A stretch of 12,582 nt of DNA from Propionibacteriales bacterium (GTDB taxonomy: Bacteria; Actinomycetota; Actinomycetes; Propionibacteriales; Propionibacteriaceae). This document shows positions 9,153 to 12,582 of the stretch, one piece after another. The position numbers and the translations under genes were made by a program. The stretch covers positions 1 through 12,582 of the forward strand of contig JAKDKP010000012.1 in NCBI GenBank assembly GCA_030453285.1. The letters are read 5' to 3'. The notes under the pieces were generated by a model. It searched no databases. It was not told the DNA's origin and saw only the letters and a program-made list of their open reading frames with translations. Positions within the stretch are counted from its first letter, which is position 1. Every line of letters begins with the position of its first letter.

Positions 9153-9845
9153 TCACCGGTGGTCCTCGCCACGCAGATGGGTGAGCACGGCGATGACACG
9201 ACGGTTCTGATCATCGTTGGGAGGCAGTTCCAGCTTCATCAACACATTGCCGATGTGCTTGACCACGGCCGCCTCCGAGATCACCAGTCGGCGCGCAATG
9301 GCGGCATTGGAGTGTCCCTCGGCCATCACCTCCAGCACCTCACGTTCGCGCGGCGTCAGTCGATCACGTGGGTCGCGGCGACGATTGATCATCTGGGTGA
9401 TCACCGCCGGGTCGACGGCCGTGCCGCCGGCATGGACCCGGCGCAGGGTCTGGGTGAACTCCCGCACATCGCTGACCCGATCCTTCAGCAGGTAGCCAAT
9501 GCCCACGCCGTGGGCACTGTCCAACAACTCGGCGACGTAGCTCTGTTCCACGTACTGGCTGAGCACCACGACCGGCAGATCGGGGTCGGCTTCACGAAGC
9601 CGTACGGCCGCGGCCAGGCCCTCGGCCCGAAGGGTCGGTGGCATGCGTACGTCGGTGATCACCAGGTCGGGATGAACCTGCGGAACGATCCCCATCAGTT
9701 CGTCGGCCGAGGCGACGGCCGCTGCCACGGCGAAGTCGTTGCGTTCGAGGAGCATCTGGAGCCCTTCCCGCAGGAGGGCGTTGTCCTCGGCAACAACCAC
9801 CCTGAGGGTCGCGATGGCAGGAGCCGTCTGTTGCCCCTCGGTCAT
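9153..9845 (-). CDS. NarL/LuxR-family DNA-binding response regulator
   Basis: A 230-residue two-component response regulator. The receiver domain covers about residues 14-135, with acidic pocket E20/D21, phospho-acceptor D65 in LVITDVRMPP, switch residue S96 and conserved K121 in YLLKD. A LuxR-type helix-turn-helix follows at about 162-222 (LTPREREVLEVMAEGHSNAA, IARRLVISEAAVVKHIGNVL). All key residues are present, so it should be phosphorylated by its kinase partner and bind DNA as a dimer to control transcription. The ATG overlaps the kinase stop by ATGA, so the pair is translationally coupled. The target genes are not evident; the upstream symporter and the convergent lipoprotein are the nearest candidates. 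Confidence 0.95.
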   Translation of the reverse strand: MTEGQQTAPAIATLRVVVAEDNALLREGLQMLLERNDFAVAAAVASADELMGIVPQVHPDLVITDVRMPPTLRAEGLAAAVRLREADPDLPVVVLSQYVEQSYVAELLDSAHGVGIGYLLKDRVSDVREFTQTLRRVHAGGTAVDPAVITQMINRRRDPRDRLTPREREVLEVMAEGHSNAAIARRLVISEAAVVKHIGNVLMKLELPPNDDQNRRVIAVLTHLRGEDHR

Positions 9846-11137
9846 CGCTGTCCTCCATCCGGCGTGGTGGCCCTGATGGTGATCATGGTCGGACCGCCCG
9901 GGGGTGAGTCGATCTGCAGGGTTCCATTCACCGCCGCCAGACGATCCGCGATCCCGCCCAGCCCACCATCGGTGCCGGCCCTCGTCCCGGCGCCACCGCG
10001 ACCGTCATCCCCCACACCGATCTCGACCACGCCGGGCCGGGGAGTATGCAGGTGGATCTCGGCACGTTCTGCACCGGCATGCTTCACCACGTTCGCCAGG
10101 AGTTCGGCCACACAGAAGTAGAGGTTCGTCTCCACCTCAGGCGGCAGACGTTGGGTGAGTTCGTTGTTGAGGTCGAAGGGGATGATCAAGGTGTCGGCCA
10201 ATTCACCGATCGCCGCGGCAAGTCCGTGGTCGATCAGCACCTGGGGATGGATGTTGCGAACGAAGTCCCGTACGGCAGCCAGCGTCTGCCGGGCCTGCTC
10301 CTGGGCTCGTACGACGTCGGCTCGTCCAGGAGCATCGGGCGGCATCTCCGTCAGCGCAAGGCCGAGGGTCATGCTCACCGCCATCAACCGGGGTTGGACG
10401 CCGTCGTGCAGATCACGCTCGATCCGTCGACGCTCGACGTCGAACGCCCGCACCAGCCGCGCCCGGGACCGCGCGGTGATCGCGAGATCCCGTCTCAGGC
10501 GCTGCTCGGAGCTGATCAACACCCCGATCGCGAACGCGGCATGGCGGCGAGCCAGCGTGGGTGCCACGAGGAGAGGCACGGCCAACACACCGACTCCCAC
10601 CACGGCGGCGACGATCGAGCCCGGCACCGTGGTGATGGTGATCGGACCGATCACCGCATGATCACCCGCCGCGGTCAGGAACGGGCTGATCATGGCCACG
10701 ATCGAGCCGAGCGCGGCGACCAGGGCAACCACGACGAGCGCACCGCCCAGCGTCAGGACGACGACGGTGTACGCCAGGGGCCGAACTAGGGTGCGTGGCC
10801 CACGCCACGACGCCTCGCCGTACCCGACCAGCTCGGGATCGAGCTGCTCGTCGATACCCTCGATCAGGGCCACGGCGCGATGACGATCCGCTCGCGCCAA
10901 CAGGACCGCGATCACCGGCAGTCCCACGCCGAGCAGCAGCAGGCCTGCGGCCAGCAGAGCACCAACCGATCCGGCATCTCGCCCCGGCTCGGCGACCACG
11001 AGACCGATGGGTAGTCCCAGGAGACCTGCACCCAGCAGGGAGGCCAGAATTCTGACTCCGGCTCCGGCGCAATAGACCGCACCACGCCACCGCCCCGCGG
11101 CAGGCGGCACGGTGGACTCCAAAGCTCTGCTGCTCAC
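9842..11137 (-). CDS. Membrane sensor histidine kinase, HisKA_3/NarL-partner type
   Basis: A kinase of about 431 residues from the start chosen here. The N-terminal half has four or more hydrophobic segments in two clusters separated by a cytoplasmic-looking stretch (LARADRHRAVALIEGIDEQL), with no large extracellular domain. The dimerisation/phosphoacceptor helix carries ERRRIERDLHDGVQPRLMAV, with the histidine at about residue 244. The ATP-binding domain has the N box ELLANVVKHAGA, G box VGDDGRGG and GGLGGIADRLAAVNG. It would autophosphorylate and pass phosphate to the regulator encoded just downstream. The start is uncertain: in-frame GTG codons at 11137, 11161 and 11212 all precede the first membrane segment, and none has a strong ribosome site. 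I chose 11137 because the added upstream residues look unlike a kinase N-terminus. The sensed signal is unknown. Confidence 0.92.
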   Translation of the reverse strand: MSSRALESTVPPAAGRWRGAVYCAGAGVRILASLLGAGLLGLPIGLVVAEPGRDAGSVGALLAAGLLLLGVGLPVIAVLLARADRHRAVALIEGIDEQLDPELVGYGEASWRGPRTLVRPLAYTVVVLTLGGALVVVALVAALGSIVAMISPFLTAAGDHAVIGPITITTVPGSIVAAVVGVGVLAVPLLVAPTLARRHAAFAIGVLISSEQRLRRDLAITARSRARLVRAFDVERRRIERDLHDGVQPRLMAVSMTLGLALTEMPPDAPGRADVVRAQEQARQTLAAVRDFVRNIHPQVLIDHGLAAAIGELADTLIIPFDLNNELTQRLPPEVETNLYFCVAELLANVVKHAGAERAEIHLHTPRPGVVEIGVGDDGRGGAGTRAGTDGGLGGIADRLAAVNGTLQIDSPPGGPTMITIRATTPDGGQR

Positions 11138-11260
11138 CGGTCCATCGTAGGGACGAGGCACCCACCTGGCAGTGTGGCCAGCCCTACCCTCATCACGGGC
11201 GCAGATGCTCACTCCGGTCGGCGGGAGCGGCTCGGACGGCGATCTTCGGCGCGTTGACCC

Positions 11261-12582
11261 CTAGGGTGTGAGCACGTCGACCCGGTCCGGCTCGGCCAAG
11301 GTGGTCAGCAGCGCATCGGCGTCGGTACGGACGTCCCGGCCGAGCGCCCGGTTCACCAGACCGCCCAGGATGAACACGGCCGCACAGACGATCAAGGGGG
11401 TCGCCACCTCCCAATCGGAGGGGAAATCGGGCAGCAGCTTGGTCAGGGCGAAGGCGAGGAAGCCGCACACCACGCTGCCGATCGTGACGCGTCCATCGGT
11501 GTGCCGGAACGTCCGGAACAAGCCGAGCAGCAGGGGCACCCCGGTCACACCGACCATGGCACCGAACCACGAGATGACCAGGCTGAGCACCCCGCCGAAC
11601 GAGTTGGCGTTGAGCCCGATCACGATGGTGATCACGGTGAAACAGACGGTGATCACCCGCGCGATGCGCAGCGACGTCCGCGGCTGCTCGATCATCGATC
11701 GGAAGCGGGCGGAGAAGGCGGGGGCGATGTCGCGCTGGGTGACCGCCGACAACGTGTTGATGTCGGAGACCGTCATCCCCATGGTGGCGGCAAACATGGC
11801 CGCCAGCACCAGGCCGACCATGCCGGTCGGCACGTAGGTCTGGGTGAGCAACGGGTAGAGCTCCGAAGCGGGATCGGCCAGGTTGGGGAAGAGCAGTCGC
11901 GCGGCCCACATCGGGGCGAAGATCAACAGCGGCCAGAGCAGATACATCGTGGCACTGAGCACGGCCGCCTTGCGAGCCTCGGAGGCGTTGGCGGTGGAGA
12001 TGAAGCGGGCGGCGAGGTTCCAGTTGCCGCCGTTGTACTCGAAGGTCTTGGCGAACAGGTACAGCACGCACCACAACATCGTGTAGTCACCGTTGAACGG
12101 GTTCGAGAAGCCGGGCTGGATCGTGTTCAGTTCGCCCCACATGGTGAGGTACGACAAGCCGCGCTCCGACAGGGCGGTGCCGACACCGACGGCGATCACG
12201 ATGCCGGCGCCGAGCTGCACGATGAACTGGACGAAGTCGGTCACCAGGTCGGCCCACAGGCCACCGATGGTGATGTAGATCATCGAGACCAGACCGCTGA
12301 CCACCACGCCGGCCCACACCGGGATCCCGGTGAACCCGTGCAGCAGGATGCCGATCGCGGCCCACTTCGCGGCAATGTCGAGCAGCTTCATGATCACCCC
12401 CGAGATGGCGATGGTGAGCTGCGCCGGTTGCCCGAAGCGAGTCTTGAGGTATTCGGTTGGAGACTGGATGCCGAAGCGCTGCCGCAGCACTGGCCACTTG
12501 CCGACGAAGACCTTCGCCCCGATCACGATGGCCAGGGTGATCACCAGGGCCAACCACACGTACATCGTGAAGCCGCGCTTGT
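11261..12582 (-). CDS. Sodium:solute symporter family protein (partial, N-terminus beyond window)
   Basis: 439 codons of an SSS-family (SLC5-like) secondary transporter; the frame stays open to the right edge, so roughly the first 80-120 residues are missing. Many membrane segments alternate with short loops. Family-like features are the PTEYLKTRFG segment after a cytoplasmic basic stretch, and IGGLWADLVTDFVQFIVQLG, the GG..A...TD..Q motif. The segment GMTVSDINTLSAVTQRDIAP lies where the sodium-site serines of the eighth core helix occur. It would couple sodium entry to uptake of an organic solute; the substrate cannot be read from sequence. It ends in a short hydrophilic tail (DRVDVLTP). The kinase gene lies on the same strand 48 to 123 nt downstream depending on its start, so it may share the transcript. 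Confidence 0.92.
   Translation of the reverse strand, partial: KRGFTMYVWLALVITLAIVIGAKVFVGKWPVLRQRFGIQSPTEYLKTRFGQPAQLTIAISGVIMKLLDIAAKWAAIGILLHGFTGIPVWAGVVVSGLVSMIYITIGGLWADLVTDFVQFIVQLGAGIVIAVGVGTALSERGLSYLTMWGELNTIQPGFSNPFNGDYTMLWCVLYLFAKTFEYNGGNWNLAARFISTANASEARKAAVLSATMYLLWPLLIFAPMWAARLLFPNLADPASELYPLLTQTYVPTGMVGLVLAAMFAATMGMTVSDINTLSAVTQRDIAPAFSARFRSMIEQPRTSLRIARVITVCFTVITIVIGLNANSFGGVLSLVISWFGAMVGVTGVPLLLGLFRTFRHTDGRVTIGSVVCGFLAFALTKLLPDFPSDWEVATPLIVCAAVFILGGLVNRALGRDVRTDADALLTTLAEPDRVDVLTP

Overview
The window reads as a chromosomal segment of a high-GC Gram-positive bacterium, most likely an actinobacterium. Supporting signs are the GC-rich third codon positions, frequent GTG and TTG starts, a monomeric NADP-type isocitrate dehydrogenase, lipoproteins with short signal peptides, and short-loop hairpins without a U-tract where terminators are expected. 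A propionibacterial-type host is possible but is only a guess from overall sequence style. No transposase, integrase, tRNA, rRNA or CRISPR array is visible.

Layout. Positions 1-3827 (minus strand) hold a peptide-type ABC importer operon in the order family 5 solute-binding lipoprotein, OppB-like permease, OppC-like permease, OppD-like ATPase. The ATPase is cut by the left window edge. The genes overlap or nearly touch, so they are probably one transcript. A 292-bp divergent intergenic region separates this operon from icd on the plus strand (4120-6330), which encodes the monomeric isocitrate dehydrogenase. A strong GC-rich hairpin follows icd.

Positions 6523-8610 (plus strand) are the accessory part. 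A frameshifted gene whose reconstructed product resembles the C-terminal domains of polymorphic toxins is followed by five tandem small genes that are paralogs of one another. Four are intact and the fourth in order has a one-base deletion. The arrangement fits a toxin gene followed by a duplicated immunity-gene array, but the function is inferred. I do not recognise either protein family by name.

A small secreted lipoprotein of unknown role follows at 8742-9140. On the minus strand come a NarL-type response regulator and its membrane histidine kinase (9153-11137), which overlap by ATGA. Upstream of them on the same strand is a sodium:solute symporter, cut by the right window edge (11261-12582).

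The importer operon, icd, and the kinase/regulator pair are ordinary. The interest lies in the toxin-like pseudogene and the paralog array, which sit between two candidate hairpins and carry two independent single-base disruptions, while every neighbouring long gene is intact.
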